Below are positions 13,812 through 27,580 of a stretch of 64,000 nucleotides of DNA, piece by piece. The DNA is from Cynocephalus volans (lineage: Eukaryota > Chordata > Mammalia > Dermoptera > Cynocephalidae). Numbering within the stretch: the first letter of the stretch is position 1; each line of letters opens with the position of its first letter. A program made the translations under genes and the position numbers. The DNA is taken from positions 29,863,864 to 29,927,863 of the forward strand of contig NC_084465.1 of the NCBI RefSeq assembly GCF_027409185.1, in the 5' to 3' direction. The notes under the pieces were generated by a model that did not search any database, had not been told where the DNA came from, and saw only the letters and a program-made list of their open reading frames with translations.

Positions 13812-15425
13812 CTTGTCAGACATATGGCAAATATTTTCTCCCATTCTGTAAGTTGCCTTTTCATTCTGTTGATTGTTTCTTTTGATTTGCAGAAACTTTT
13901 TAGGTTGATCCAGTCTCACTTGTTTATTTTTGCTTTTGTTGTTTGTAATTTTGGTGTCATATCCAATAAATAGTTGCCAAGACCAGTGTCAAGAAGTTTT
14001 CTCCCTATATTTTCATCTAGGGGTTTTATAGTTTCAAGTCTTAAGTTTAAATCTTTAATCCATTTTAAGTTTATTTTTGTGTATGGTATAAGGTGGGGGT
14101 ACACTGCATTATTTTTCGTGAGGTTATCTAATTCTCCCAACATCATTTGTTTAACAGACTATCATTTTGCCATTGCACATGCTTGACATCCTTGTCAAAG
14201 TCAGTTGATAATATATGCTTGAAATTAATATTGGGTTCTCTGTTTTATTCTATTGCTCTATAAGTTTGCCTATATGCAAAACGTATACTGTTTTAAATAC
14301 TGTAGCTTTGTAATATATTTTGAAATCAGGAAATGTGATGCATCCAGGTTTGTTGTTTTTTTCTGAAGATTGCTTTGACTATTCTGTGTCTTCTTTGGTT
14401 CCATGTAAGTATTAGGACTACTTTTTAAATTTCTGTAAAACAATGCCATTGATAGGGATTTTGATAGAGATTGCATTGAATCTATAGCTCACTTAGGGTA
14501 GAATAGACATTTTAACAGTATTAATTCTTCAGACCTGTAAACATGAGATGTCATTCCATTTATTTATGTCTTGTTTAATTTCTTTTATCAATGTTTTGTA
14601 GTTTTGTGTCAAAGTATTTTGCTTTATTGCTTAAGTTTACTGCTAAATATTTTATTCTTTTTAATGCTGTTGTAAATGGGATCAATTTCTTAATTTCCTT
14701 TTCTAATAGTCTGTTGTCAGTATAGAGAAACATGCTAATTTTTGCATGTTAATTTTGTATTTTTCACTATGACTGAATGTGTTTATCTAACAGGTTTTTC
14801 TTTTTCTTTTTTTTTTTTTTTTTGCGAAGTCTTTAGGATTTTCTACAAATAAGATCATGTGTTCTACAAACAAAGACAATTTAACTTCTCTTTTTCCAGT
14901 TTGGATGGCTTTTATTTCTTTACCTTGTGTAATTGCTCTGTCTAGGATTCCTAGTACTATGTTGAATAGAAGTTGCAAGAGTGGGCACCCTTGCCTTATT
15001 TCTGACCTTAGAAGAAACACTTTCAGTATTTACCATTGACTGTAATGTTAGCTGTGGGCATTTTATATATGGACTTTATTATTCTGAGGTAAATTTCTTC
15101 TATACTTAGTTTGTTGAGTTTGTTTTTATCAGGAAAGGGTGGTGAATTTTGTCAAATACTTTTTCTGCTTCTTTCAAGATTATCATGTAGTTTTTATCCT
15201 TAATTCTCTTAATGTGGGATATTGCATTAATTGATTTCCGTATGTTGAGCCATTGTTGCATCCCAGCAGTAAATCTCACTTAGTCTAGGTCTTGGTGTAT
15301 GTCTCTTTTAAAGTATTGTTTAATTAGTCTTGCGAGTATTTTGTTGAGGATTTTTTCATGGATGTTCATCAGGTTATTAGACTACACTTTTATTGTAGTG
15401 CCTTTGTCTGGCTTTGGTATCATGG
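13812..15425 (-). mobile_element. Old LINE-1 ORF2 segment, minus strand (inverted half)
   Basis: Reading on the minus strand, this covers the reverse transcriptase domain through the late ORF2 region. It includes a RQGCPL motif and the downstream SLF-VEHM sequence near 14850-15000. In an active L1 this last motif is FADD, so both catalytic aspartates are gone. An insertion-like T run (14804-14823) lies inside. The frame is broken throughout. It adjoins a plus-strand L1 3' piece, giving an inverted arrangement. Confidence 0.8.
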
Positions 15426-15765
15426 TAAATAAAGTATTATTCAGCCTTACAAATAGATATAAAACCTACCATTTGCAAAAAAAAAAAAGTGAATAAACCT
15501 GGAGGATATTATAGTAAGTGTAGTAATCTAGTCACAGAAAGACAAATACCGCACAATTCCTTTTATATGAGGTACCTAAAGTAGTCAAACTCATAAAAAC
15601 AAGGAATAGAATGGTGGTTACTAGTGACCAGGAGGAGAGAGAAATGGAGAATTGTTTAATTGGTATTGAGTTTTAGTTAAGCCAGATGAATCAGCTGTAG
15701 AGATTTGCTGTACAGTGTAGCACCTACAGTCAGTGATATATTCTTAATCGCATATTCTCAATTGC
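15426..15765 (+). mobile_element. Old LINE-1 3' segment, plus strand
   Basis: Begins with GTATTATTCAGCCTTACAAA, equivalent to the C-terminal end of ORF2, and continues through the 3' UTR-like CAGTGTAGCACCTACAGT stretch. Orientation is opposite to the adjoining 13812-15425 segment. About 0.45 kb of L1 between the two halves is missing. The arrangement fits one insertion with an internal inversion. Confidence 0.7.
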
Positions 15766-17150
15766 CAAATTCAGAAACTTGAACACCAATATGTTTTCTG
15801 TATCCCCATAACTGCTGTCCATATCCAATTTACTGAGCACTGTTGAACCTAAAAATTGCTCATTCACTGCCACTTTCCTATTTTAAGCCATTTTTCTAGA
15901 TTAGTAATGTAACAAAATTACTCGTACTTTATTCTTATATTTATTCTTAAACTCATTAATGTATTCTAAACTATGGCCAAGTATTATATTGCTTTAGCTT
16001 ACAAAATGTTAATATTTTTAGTATGTTATATCATATTCAATTTACAAAATAAATAAATTAAATAACACAAGAATAGGATTTGGAAAATAAATACTCCAGC
16101 TCAAATGCTATCATTAACTGCCTATTTAACACTCTGAATTTCATTTTTTAATTTTCTTAATGTAAAATGGATTTAAATAGACTAATACATTTCAAATAGC
16201 ATGCCCTGGCTTCCTTGCAAGTTATGTAAGTTTTTCAAATGATATGCCAAACTAATTGTTTATGTATTATCTTCACGAGGGACACTAAAAACATAGCTTG
16301 CATAATTTGAAAGCCTTTGCTGTTTTGCTATTTTAAGACAGAATTATAGTAAAATGTGGTATCGCCCTCAAGCCAGATTATTGTATGCCCCCATTCCAGT
16401 CCTTCCTGGTTTAGCCACTGCCTTTAATGTAATTTAACGTTTATTCAAACCATATCTGCTATTACATTATTGAGCTACCAGATCTTAGAACCCTATTTAT
16501 ACAGGATATTTACTGTCCAGTTATATTGGGAAATGTCTCTTATATCAAAAAAATGGAAAAAAAAAATTATAAAAGCAAATTAGGATTTAGAACTTCATTA
16601 GCCTGTGAATTGTATGATTTAATATACATACATTGTATGATTTAACATGCATTGTATGATTTAACTTATCCGCTACAGAACAAACATAGGTGTAGGAATT
16701 TTTATAAGGTAAAAATCATCCAGGAGACAAGAGAGATGAAACATTGCTATTGTTTTATAATTTCATGATATATCTGAGGAACCTAGACTAACCTGCGTAT
16801 GGCATACAGTAGATATTGAAAGTTTTCATTGTCGTCATACTTATCAAAATTTTCCTTTTTTTTTTTTTTGTTTATCTGTAAAATGATTAAAGGGTTTCAG
16901 GAACATCTGAGCTTTGAGGCTCACATTTGAGCTAGGAAATAAAATGGAGAAAAGGAAATAAAATGATGTGTGAACACAAGCACGTGGTATAATAACGTAT
17001 ATCAATATAGTGCACAGGGAAAAAAGGCCAATGCCTAATATGTAAATGTAATCACAAAGAGAAGAACACAACACAGATTTTGTTTGTGTCATGTAAAAGG
17101 AAAATATAAATTCAGACAATGTAGTTTAAATTTGACTTTCATTACTTAAT
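15766..17150. other. Non-coding AT-rich DNA
   Basis: A weak MIR-like stretch lies at about 16070-16190 (CTCTGAATTTCATTTT ... TGTAAAATGG). Otherwise nothing recognised. Confidence 0.4.
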
Positions 17151-17154
17151 GCAT

Positions 17155-17290
17155 ATAACTTTTAACATATCACCTAACATCCGTGTGCTCATATGTAGAA
17201 TGTGGATGGAAAGGCATAACTCAAAACTTTTTGTAGAAATTAAATAATTTTTTAAGAACCTGACAATATGCTAAGTACACAATGATTCCA
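17155..17290 (+). mobile_element. MIR-like SINE fragment, plus strand
   Basis: The order CTCATATGTAGAATGTGGAT, then ATTAAATAATTTTTTAAG, then TGCTAAGTACAC follows the MIR core (CTCATCTGTAAAATGGGGAT, then ATTAAATGAG, then GCTTAGCACA). Highly diverged. Confidence 0.45.
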
Positions 17291-17349
17291 CTAAATTAAG
17301 AAAATCCTACTGTTTCTATTTCCACTCTGTAAGGGAAAAAATATTTCCT

Positions 17350-17855
17350 TCCTCATCCATTGGGTTCTGGGTTCATGGCTGAGATCCTTATAACAAAAGA
17401 CAGCATAACAAGTCAAAGGCATACAAATTTATTTATAAGTTTTATGTGATATGGGAGCCTTCAGAAAAGAAGATCCCCCAAACAGGAAAACTATTTTTAT
17501 GCTTAGATTTGCTGAAGAGTGGACAGTGTATAGAAGTATGACTGCACAACACAGAGTATGATCTAATGGTAATAAACCAGGGGAAACAGGAGACCTCTTT
17601 TTTCAGATTTTTCTTTCTGTTTTTGTGTCGTCATTCCTTTCTTCCAGCTATTGGGAAGCCCTCTCAAGAATGAGGGTCTTATGACTTACTTTAGAAAGTC
17701 AGAAAATTCTTTTATGGCCTGCTTCAAGGGAGAACGATGGGGGAAAGTCAAAGAGAGCTTTCTGCTTCTGCTGTTTCCTCAAGCCAAGGTGCCATATTTT
17801 GGATTAGCATGTCCTAAAGCATGTCAACTCCAGCTTTTCACTTTCATTCTATAAT
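17350..17855 (-). mobile_element. Possible ancient ERV LTR
   Basis: A roughly 500-bp block with more balanced composition than its surroundings, containing AGTCAAAGGCATACAAATTT and TTCTTTTATGGCCTGCTTCA. I recall these as parts of an old mammalian LTR in reverse, but I cannot name the family. The 67-codon frame in it (17651-17854) has no domain. Confidence 0.35.
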
Positions 17856-19300
17856 TCCCCTAATGTATCCCTCTATCCAAATCCTTATTGTACTTTTATA
17901 CCTTAGAGTAGGCAAATATGTACACTTTGTAAACAATTATTAGAGATTAAAGGCAATTGACACAGTTTAATAAAACTATATTTGCATATCTATAAAAGGT
18001 ATTTCATTATATTACTTTATTTTACTTCATCAAAGAAGTGATAGGGTATTGCTTTTCCATGTGTATTTTGAAATATCTTATTTTAGTTCTTCCATAGTTC
18101 TCTTGTTTTCATTTCTGGGTTCTTGTGTAATTGACTTGTTCCTTTTTGGTAAAGGCCACTAGAAATTGAATTAGACTGTTTTATCTTGGAGGGGATCCAC
18201 ACTCAATTTTTAATAAGCTGCCTGCTCATTTCTCTCTAATGTAGCAGGGATCTTCTCAGGCTATTACAATACGACCAGCAGTGACTAAATAGCATAATCT
18301 GCTTTTCCTGATCATTGAAATTACATGTTTTTCACATTTTATGTATCATTGTATACATTATATATGTCACCTTAGATCTCCATAAAATATTACAATGTAT
18401 AACCAAAAAACAGTAACACAATTTGTGCTTTAAATATGCATTTCAAATAATAGAGCAGTTTTCAGCAGTAATCTTTGAATTCCACATTAAAGAACCTTCT
18501 TTGTCAGAGATATTTCATTAGTAAATATTGTTCCACTGCAACGTAAACTGTTTCACAGTTTGTTTATACATTAACTTTTTATTATGCATTAATTAAAAAA
18601 AAAAAAAGCACTAGCTCTTCATAAAGATTAAAATTAACCAGTGTGGCATTGCTATAACAACAGCTTTTTAAAAAACTCTGCTAACGTCTATAAGCTGATC
18701 TGCTATAGGCCAAATACAAGATTGTTTCTTAATGTTTACATCAATGTAATAAAATGGCTTGTGAAGAAATAGGCAATTGAAAAAGAACCAGAGAAGAAAA
18801 TGGTGAAACAACTGCCTGGTTTCTCTCTGAATGTAATTTGTCTCCTGCAAGATATTTCTTTACTCGCAGTCATACCTATTACTGTCAGCTCATAAAGAGT
18901 CTTGTGATAAACTGGAAATCACTGTAGAAAAGCAACAAAAGAGGCCTTTATCATGTCAGAATCATTGCCCACTCAGATAAATTTTCCTACTGATAGTATT
19001 TTAAAATGATGTGTGAGATTTTAAATTTTGTCTTACCTAATGGTGGTTTTGACAGCTTAGGACTGCTCTGCTTTTTCTTAATTTTATTTTATTAATCCAT
19101 CATTTTATTTATTCATGCATTATTTCCACTGTTATAAATGTTGAATTTGCAGGAATGGGCAAAAGTAATGGATTCCGAGGGCTCATGCATTTTGCATATA
19201 TGCAGTGGGAGACAGTGAATAAACAAATAAATAAATTCATAAATATGAGATTGTAATTAGACTGTGGATACAAAATGAGTAGGGGATGATGGGGGTGGGT
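17856..19300. other. Non-coding AT-rich DNA
   Basis: Contains a poly(A) run near 18595-18607. Nothing else identified. Confidence 0.4.
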
Positions 19301-20400
19301 TGTGGATTGGGGACTACTATATTTTTACTTGGTGGCGGGGGACAGCCTTATCCATAATAGACATTCGAGCAGAGACCTAAAGGAAGTAAGGGGACAAGCC
19401 ATATTGATATCCAGTAAAAGAATGCCTAAGGCAAAGAAAAACAGCAAGCGAAAAGACCCTGAGGCCGTGGTGATTTTGAAAAACAATAGAGTAGCCAGAT
19501 GCGATGGAGTGGATGTATTTTGAAGTTAATAAATCAGATGTGGCTCATGAAAGAAATTGAAAAACCAACAGTGCCTCAAAGATGTACTGTTTTGACCTGA
19601 GATTGAGAATATTGAAGTAAAAATAGGTGGGAGGAAGTAGGAATCAACGTTTCTATTTGGGACATGGTAAAATTGAGTTGCCTGTTAGCAGAGAGGACAA
19701 GAAGGCAGGTGGATATGAACATCAAGCTCAGGGGAAAGACTGAGGCTGAAAATGCAAATGTGAGACTTATCAGTACATAGATAGTCATTGGAATTTTGTT
19801 ATAGATGAATACAGACAGGGAAGCTTTGGGAAGTGGTCATAGGGTCAAATCCTTAAGATGGAGGTCATGAGAAAAATCAGAAAAGAAGACTAAGAAGTTG
19901 CCTCTGACTTTGAACAAAAACCAAGAGTGAGGTCTCAAAAGTAAAGTAAAATAAAATATGTTTGATGAAGGAAGAAGTGATAAACTATGTCACACCTTGC
20001 TGATTTGTTGGGAAACAAGGAAGGCCACTAGGGTGGCCTTAAAAAAAAAGTAATTTCAGTAATGTGGCAGAAATAAAACCTTAGTAAAGTGCAGTCAAAA
20101 GAAAATGAAGACATCTAAGGCTAAGTAGCTTCTATATGTTCAGCTCTTCTGAAGATAACACCTGGAAGGACAGATCAAATGTGAAGGTGAAAATCATGGT
20201 TTGAAGGCATCGGGGAGTTGAGATTCAGAGTAGTTGATATTCTAACGTCCAAAGTCGTTACAGGGAGTGTAGAGGGTGAGCTTGACATTTGGTGCAGCTT
20301 TTTTCCTTGAAACATTTACCAACTCACAAGATATAGGATCTAAAAAGTGAGAGTGACATATTTTTACCAACTGGACGTAGAAAAACTGGAGTTTGGAGCT
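19200..20400 (-). mobile_element. Possible ancient LINE-2-like block, minus strand
   Basis: Purine-rich on the plus strand. GAGCAGAGACCTAAAGGAAG near 19369 is similar to the reverse complement of the L2 region reading CTTCAAGTCTCTGCTC. The similarity is partial and from memory, and the block limits are approximate. Confidence 0.35.
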
Positions 20401-20589
20401 TGCAAAAATAGAAGACATTGTAGTCCCTGAAAGCTTTCAGATGATAATCCTCAAAGTGTACAATCTATGAGCAAATAGTCCTGGCATCATAAAACCAGGC
20501 TTAAATCAGCTCAAGCTCTGATTAGAGTAAGTTGATGGCAGTTGAATGGGAAAATAGCATCAACCTAAAGCAAAATACTTTAAGACAAT

Positions 20590-20905
20590 AGGGAGACAGC
20601 TGCTGCCACTGCTGTGACCAAATCCCACGTCTTCCAAGGACAGCACAGATGCCACTGTGAGGTAACTTCACTGCCACTTGCCACTGTAGCTACACTGGCC
20701 ACCACTGCAGATTCTGCAGCCAGATGGACTGCTGCTCCACCTGCTACTGCTGCAGTCACCACCACCACTAGTGCTACCAAGCACCACCATCATTGCGTGA
20801 TCAATCCTCCAGTGCTGAAGCCACCACTGCCACACAGGTAGCCCACCAAAGCCACCACCACAGCCACTGCCACTGCAAGAATGGCCTGCTAACACAGAAG
20901 CAGCT
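20590..20905. repeat. Triplet-rich CCA/GCC/CTG tract
   Basis: About 300 bp rich in CCA, GCC and TGC triplets without a fixed period, far more GC-rich than its neighbours. It gives Thr/Ala/His-rich frames on the plus strand and Val/Ala- or Gly/Ser/Trp-rich ones on the minus strand. Frames start and stop within the tract, so a coding role is not supported. It ends about 40 bp before a plus-strand L1 fragment. Confidence 0.65.
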
Positions 20906-20946
20906 GCAGGCAGACCACTGACTACTCAATGCCATTGACAGAAGGA

Positions 20947-22206
20947 GGGTCATATATGTACAAAAACCAAATCAAAATTGATTAATGACTTAATTATAAA
21001 ACCTGAAACTCTAAAACTCCTAAAAGAAAATATAGGGAAATCACTTCAAGAAGTAGGTTTGGGCAAAGACTTTATGAATATGACCCCAAGAGCACAGGCA
21101 GCAGAAGGAAAAAATAAATAAATGGGATTATATTAAACTAATAACCTTCTCCACAGCAAAAGAAACAATTAACAGAGCTAAAAGACAACTTACAGAGTGG
21201 AAGAAAATATTTGCAAACTACTTATACAACAAAGGATCAATATCCAGAATATACAGGGAACTCACAAAATTTAACTATATAAAAAAACAACAACAACAAA
21301 TAACCTGATTAACAAATGAGCAAAGGAGCTGAATAGGCATTTCTCAAAGGAAGATATACAAATGGCCAAGAGACACATGAGAAAATGCTCAACATTACTC
21401 ATCATCAGGGAATTGCAAATCAAAACCACACTCAGATATCATCTCACCCCAATTAGACTGGCCATTATCAAAAAAAAACAGAGAATAACAAATGTTGGCA
21501 AGGATGCAGAGAAAAGGGGATCCCTCCTCTGCTGTTGGTGGGACTGTAAATTGGTGTAGCCATTATCGAAAACAGTATGGATTTTCCTCAAATAACTATA
21601 GATAGATCTGGTATATGATCCAGCAATTCCACTGGTGGGTAGAATGCCAAAGGAAAGGAAATCATAATGTCAAAGGATACCTACACTCCCATGTTTATTG
21701 CGGCTTTATTTACAATAGTTGAGAATTGGAACCAACCTAAATGTATATCATCAGACAACTGGGTAAGGAAATGTGGTATATTTACACAGTGGAATACTAT
21801 TTTGCCATAAAAAAGAATGAAATACGCCATTTGCAGCAACAAGGATGAACATAGAGAAAATTATGTTAAGTGAAATAAGCCAGGCACACATGTACTCACT
21901 CATAAGTGAGAACTAAGAAAATAAAAATAAATAAATTTTAAAAAGGAGAGATAAAATAATCACAATAATCTGTTGAACTTTCAAAAGGAGAGAACAGAAC
22001 TGAGGTAACCAGAATTGGGAAAAGGGGTTGGTGTGAAAGGGAGGAATTGTTAACGTGCCATGAAAAACAATTACATTGTATAATGCTGAATATAGTAATT
22101 ATCCTTATTTGAGCATCACATTTTGCACACAGGTATTGATATTAAACTCTGTACCCCACAAATAAGCATGATCAACTATGTTTCACAGAATAAATAAATA
22201 AAAATA
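20947..22206 (+). mobile_element. 5'-truncated LINE-1, plus strand
   Basis: Follows the end of L1 ORF2 (CAAAGACTTTATGAATATGA near 21064; AAATGGCCAAGAGACACATG near 21359; TGTTGGTGGGACTGTAAATT near 21533) into the 3' UTR. It ends in an AAAT-rich tail at about 22188-22206. Several stops and frame breaks make ORF2 non-functional. Age appears similar to the copy at 4.65 kb. Confidence 0.85.
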
Positions 22207-22679
22207 AAGTCATTAAAAAGAGTACACAATAATATAGCCTACTAAATTTGGATATTCAATATGAAGTTTTAAAAAGAGTTAAAGTAAATTGCTTGTATCA
22301 GAACATGAAGCAGAATTATAAAACACTGTTAATTTTCTTATTCATATGGTTTGTTTAACTTTTAATTATTACTTATTCCCTCTAGCAACTATTCCTATTG
22401 TTTCTTTTTAAAAATAATATCATTTATGTAACAGAAAATTAAATAATAGTGGATAATGTATAATTTCAAATAACACCTATTTTCACATTTTTCTTAAAGT
22501 AATAAAACATAGTTACATTCATTATAATATATATTATATATTATAAGTACTATATTATACATTTGTATAATATATATATTAAGTTAAAAATAAATAAAAT
22601 TTTAAAAGATACAATAAAATACTTCAGGGTATAAAAACATTGAAAACCTCTCAGTTTTTTTTGTATAAAAACAATAAAA

Positions 22680-24650
22680 TTATGTTACCAATATATGGCC
22701 AGCTAGTTAAAATAAAGAAAAAAATAACAGACCAATTCATATCATAAAAATAAATGAAAAAATCATTTTAAAATGTAGAAACATATTTATTAATATATAA
22801 AAAATTTTAAAACATCTACTACCAAGTTTTTGATGTAAGTCAAATTAAAATACATAAAACTAAAAACAATGTGATTTTACCAAAATAACAAAAAATGGTG
22901 AAAAATTACTTGCTCATCTTGTCAAATTAATAAAAATAACAATATTTAATACTTTTATGACAAAAATCATTAGCAAATTAAAGAACTTTTTTAACCTTAT
23001 ATGAAATATCTATGAAAAGAAAACACTGCAAAATTTATGGTTAAGGGAAAAATATTTAAAGTATTCTTTCTGTGAACAAGGAGAAGACAAGGATGCTCAT
23101 TAACATTTAACATTGCTTTGAAGATATATTCAGAGAAATAAGGCAAGAAAGAGAAATGCAAGTCTGTAAAGGAAGAAATAACGATACTCTGGTTCCTACA
23201 GGTGTTGTTGAGTACATAGAAAACCCAAAAGAATTTACAAATAATAAGTGAATTTACATTACAGACAATAAATTATAAGAAATTTTACTTTAATTTTCTA
23301 GCAAGTTAGAAAATAAATTTATTTAAAAGCAAAATATACTATAAAAACCCACAAATTTCATAGAAAGTGATATAATGAAAATTGTGCACAATTTCTATCC
23401 AGAAAACTACATAACATTATTGAGAAAAATCAAAGGTCTAAATAGTTTGTGTTCATACACTGAAAACTGAATTTTTAAGATATCAATTCTCCTTCAAGTG
23501 ACTTATTGATTAATATCATCTTAATCACAATTACAGGCTTTTTAAAGAAATTAAACATTTGAATCTAAAATTTATATGTAAATGTAATGGGCCAAGACTC
23601 CACAGATAAATACTGAATAAAAAGATGAAATTAGACAAATTTAGCTACCAGATATTAAGATTTCTTATAAAGTTTTAGTCATTAAAATACTGTGGTAATG
23701 TCACAAGTCTATACAGAGTCAGACCAGAATGGAGAGTTCACAAACAGACTCACGTATATATGAACCTTGGATTTATGGCAAAGTTGTTTCCACAGAGCAG
23801 TGAGGGAAGGACAGTCATTTCAATAAATGAAACTGAGTTGAACACTCATAAGAAAAAAAAAAATCTTGAGCCGCTCTTCTAAAATCCACAAAAAATATCT
23901 CTTCCAGGTGGATTATAGATTGACATGTGACAGGTTAAACAATAAATATTCTTGAAGATGTCATATGTAAATATCATTATGATCATTAGGTAGTAAAAGT
24001 TTTTTTTTAAAAAAGAGAACTCGAAATATTTGGTAAAAAGGCATGATTAAATTTAAGATCTTTATCCAAAGATGCTATTAAGAGAGTAAAAAGACAAGTC
24101 ACAAGTTAGAAAATATATCTGCAATCATACAATTGACAAAGGACTTGTATCTAGAATATATAGAAGAGCATATAAATTAATAAAAAAGGAAAGATTTCTT
24201 TAGAAATGTGCAAAAGATGTACAGTAATTGGGTTTCTCACAAAAGAAGATATTCAGATGGCCAACAAAATTATGAAAACTTGCTAGACATGTCATATGGA
24301 CATATAGATGAGATATCACCACATACCTCTAAAATGACTAAATTAAGAAAATAACCCTAATTGCTGTAATATTCCATGTATATGATGTTTAAAAACAAGA
24401 AAGTTTATCAGTGGAATAAGAAATTACTTTAAGGAAAGGAAGGAATGACTGGGATCTTGCAAGAATGGGACTTTTAAGAGTGAAGAGAGGATTTTTTTGT
24501 TTTGCTTTTCTTAATCTGGTTACACATGTATGTTCACTTTGTAAAAATACATTGGGTGAAACATTCATGACCTATGCGGTTTTTGTCTGTATTTTATATT
24601 CCAATTAAAATGTTTATTTTAAAAATTGAAATAATAAAAGTGGACCAACA
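22680..24650 (+). mobile_element. Decayed ancient LINE-1, plus strand
   Basis: Weak but ordered L1 ORF2 landmarks: the AACAAGGAGAAGACAAGGAT stretch near 23074 (equivalent to the reverse transcriptase RQGCPL region), the AACCCAAAAGAATTTAC stretch near 23222, GACCAGAATGGAGAG near 23723, CAATAAATGAAACTGAGTTG near 23820, and AAAGGACTTGTATCTAGAAT near 24138. Very AT-rich, full of stops. Limits are approximate. Confidence 0.6.
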
Positions 24651-25689
24651 ATGACAGTAAACTTAGACAATTCTTTCAAGGAATTTTCTATTGAGGAAAT
24701 GGAATTATAGCCTAAAGGAAGTTAACTTTTAGAAAAGTGTTTTTTTAAATATGCAAAATAATAATGTGGATACATATTGATGGAAATGAAATACATAAAG
24801 AATAAAAGATGTAGGAAAGAGGAGGGAGAAATACTGGAATGCTCCTGACCTTGCAGAAATAAGGAAATGGGATCTGGGACAAATAGAGTGCCTAGATTTA
24901 GGTAGAGATGAGGGTATTTACTCCCTATTAACAGAACAGTTCACACTGTAGATTTTTGACCCTTGAGTGTGTTTAAATCTTTCTTCATGTAATTATAATT
25001 TCAATGTATACCATTCTCCTAAGTAAATGGTTTTCTTGCGTTTAATATTTATTCTGTAATGTACTGCTTCCAGTTTGGGGTTTTAAACTAGCCTCTATCA
25101 TGTTTTACAGTACGGTATCTTAATTCTTATATTGTACGTGTTCCTACTACATTTCTACAATGCTCTGTTTCAGACAGTACTGTCCCAATCTTTTCATCCT
25201 GTCCTTACTGAACAGCCATCCCCTTTGCATTTCTACTGTGATTTCCTTGATTTTAGTTTACTATTGCTGTATGATTTCCAGCAACATTCTTTCCACTTTA
25301 ACGGATAAGATACACAGAATTCCAGGCAGAGCTACATCTTGGTATTGTGCAAAGTTTTAAATAAATAAATAAATAAAAATAATCTTATTTTCAGTAAGCT
25401 TTTTAAGGATGTTCAACATTTGTGGACCCTTTTTTTTCTTTTAAAATGCAGTAGCACATTGAATCGGATATCTTCAACCTACTTAACTTTTGTCAAGTCA
25501 TCAAAATGGGTTATAGAATTCAGAGTTGATATATTAAATACATAGAAATATCATGTCCCTAAAGAATACTACCTTATTATATTGATTCATGTTATGTTTA
25601 CCCTCATCTTTTTCATTGGTCAAAAATATTTGTAGATCACTATACAATAAATAACTCTCCATGATGTAGGGCAATGTTTTAAAAACTTG
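24651..25689. other. Non-coding AT-rich DNA
   Basis: Short AAAT run near 25360-25378. No element or gene recognised. Confidence 0.4.
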
Positions 25690-25850
25690 ACTGACCAATT
25701 TAAACCTTGAGAGTGCATTACAGGTATTGGTTCCTGAGTCCTACTCACAGCTGCTAAACCATAATCTCCAGAGCTTAAGAATCAATACCCTAAGAAGTTC
25801 TCTGCATCATTTTAACGATTAGCTATGTTTGGAAACACTGGATTTTGGTA
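25690..25850 (-). mobile_element. MER5-like hAT DNA transposon remnant
   Basis: Starts GAGAGTGCATTACAGGTATT and ends GTTTGGAAACACTG. This resembles MER5A/B read in reverse, which ends in the family's CAGTG terminal inverted repeat. Moderately diverged, non-autonomous. Confidence 0.5.
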
Positions 25851-27580
25851 AGGATTGTAAACTTGGAAAAATTCTGTGATTAAAAAAATGTCAGCATAAA
25901 TAGGTAGGTATTTTGAAATACTGAAAAATTATTATTTCTGTTCAGACTCCAAGTCTTCAGAACTTCACGTCAGCCTCTCATCAAATATCTTTTCTCCAGA
26001 ATACCTCTCTTGTTACCTGCCACCTACCCTTACTCTCAAGACACACTTTTCTGACAATTTCTTGTCAGTATTTCCCAAGGAATTCCTTCTCTGCATATTC
26101 TGTCATGTTGGTATTGCCCAGGTGTCTTCAACAAAGCTTAAATTTCCTCACCTATAGTGAGCATTATGAGTTGTCTACCAAGTATGTTATCCCTTTATTC
26201 CTAACAGAATCTTGCTATTTCTTTTCTACTTAACCAAGGCAAAGTAGAACCCTAATATATAGGATCTGTAGCATCTCTAATTTCTGATTTGATATCTTGT
26301 TATGCAAGAAAAAATTCCTTATAATTGAATTGGTTTGAGTTTACGTTATACAGACTTTTTTACAGCTAAGTCATTTACTCAAATGACTTCAATAAGTCAA
26401 TAAAATTATTGAATTCATTTCTTCTGTCTAGAACTTTTCCTTGATCATCAGATATGGGTGTTGTACACTCAATTTAACATGCATACCTGAATATTTAATA
26501 TATTTTCCATGTCAATTTATTCAAAAACTCAAATTTATCATTTTCGACCCTGGCTAAATGAATAAGTATTGTTTCACAGTGATCTGGGATCCTGTTGTAA
26601 TTAAATGTTTTAAACTGTTTGATATTATACACAAAATTTACAAAATAAAATTTTAAATTAAGTAAAAATAAGCCCATGTAGTAGTTATCTTTTTCCCATT
26701 GATTTAAATGCCCCTTCTTCCTTTCATTTCAGGAAGTCATTTAATTAGAAACTCTTCTCCTGGATCTAGAATTTCACACTCAGAATATGTAAATTCCTGA
26801 GTCAACACTCACCAAGTAGAGAAGGTAAATTCTGTTAGAGCTCTTGCCATTCTATCACGACGTTAAATATTTTGAGATGAACCATTTTATATTATCTAAC
26901 CACAATCTTCTTTTGATTCTAGTGCCAATTGCTTCAGTGGACAGAGAAATATCACTGATGCAGGTCTGCTAAATGCTGTACGGATAGAACTGTTGTCAGG
27001 TTGAGTGACCTAGGCTAGGGGTTCTCAAGAATTTCTTTGGAAAAAACCTACAGAATTTCCAATGAACATCAGGGTCATAAGAGGAGAGACAAGATTTATA
27101 AAGAGGACCACGCATTTTAGCAATGCAGAACCAGAAGTCATGGGCCTCTTGAGTATTACTATAAGGATTTTGCATTGTTGTTTAATACATTTTTCTTAAG
27201 TAATAAAAAAGATGTAATATAGGAAGCACTATAGACAAATGGCAAATAAAATAAATGAGAAGCTCCATTTTTCCCTCCTTTGTATGTGAAAAGATGAATG
27301 CAGTCCTTCAAAATCCTGCCCTAACTAGGTACCCACTGCTATATCTAATTAAGTCTGCTACTAAGAAAATAAAATGAACAAACAAAAAAGTAATTCTGTC
27401 TCATTTGAGGTTAACAGGCCTATGGAATTAAAAAATTTAGTAGAATGATGGTCATCATCTTTACTCATTTACAGAAATCATTTCTAACACTAATGTAGTA
27501 TTGTGTGCCTTCAAAAGGGTTGAAAACTAAACTGTTAATATAAAATAATAATTAATAGCATAAATAATTGATAATAAGTA
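25851..27580. other. Non-coding AT-rich DNA
   Basis: Nothing recognised except a weak GGTTCTCAA-type start near 27020 that could be another hAT scrap. Confidence 0.35.
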
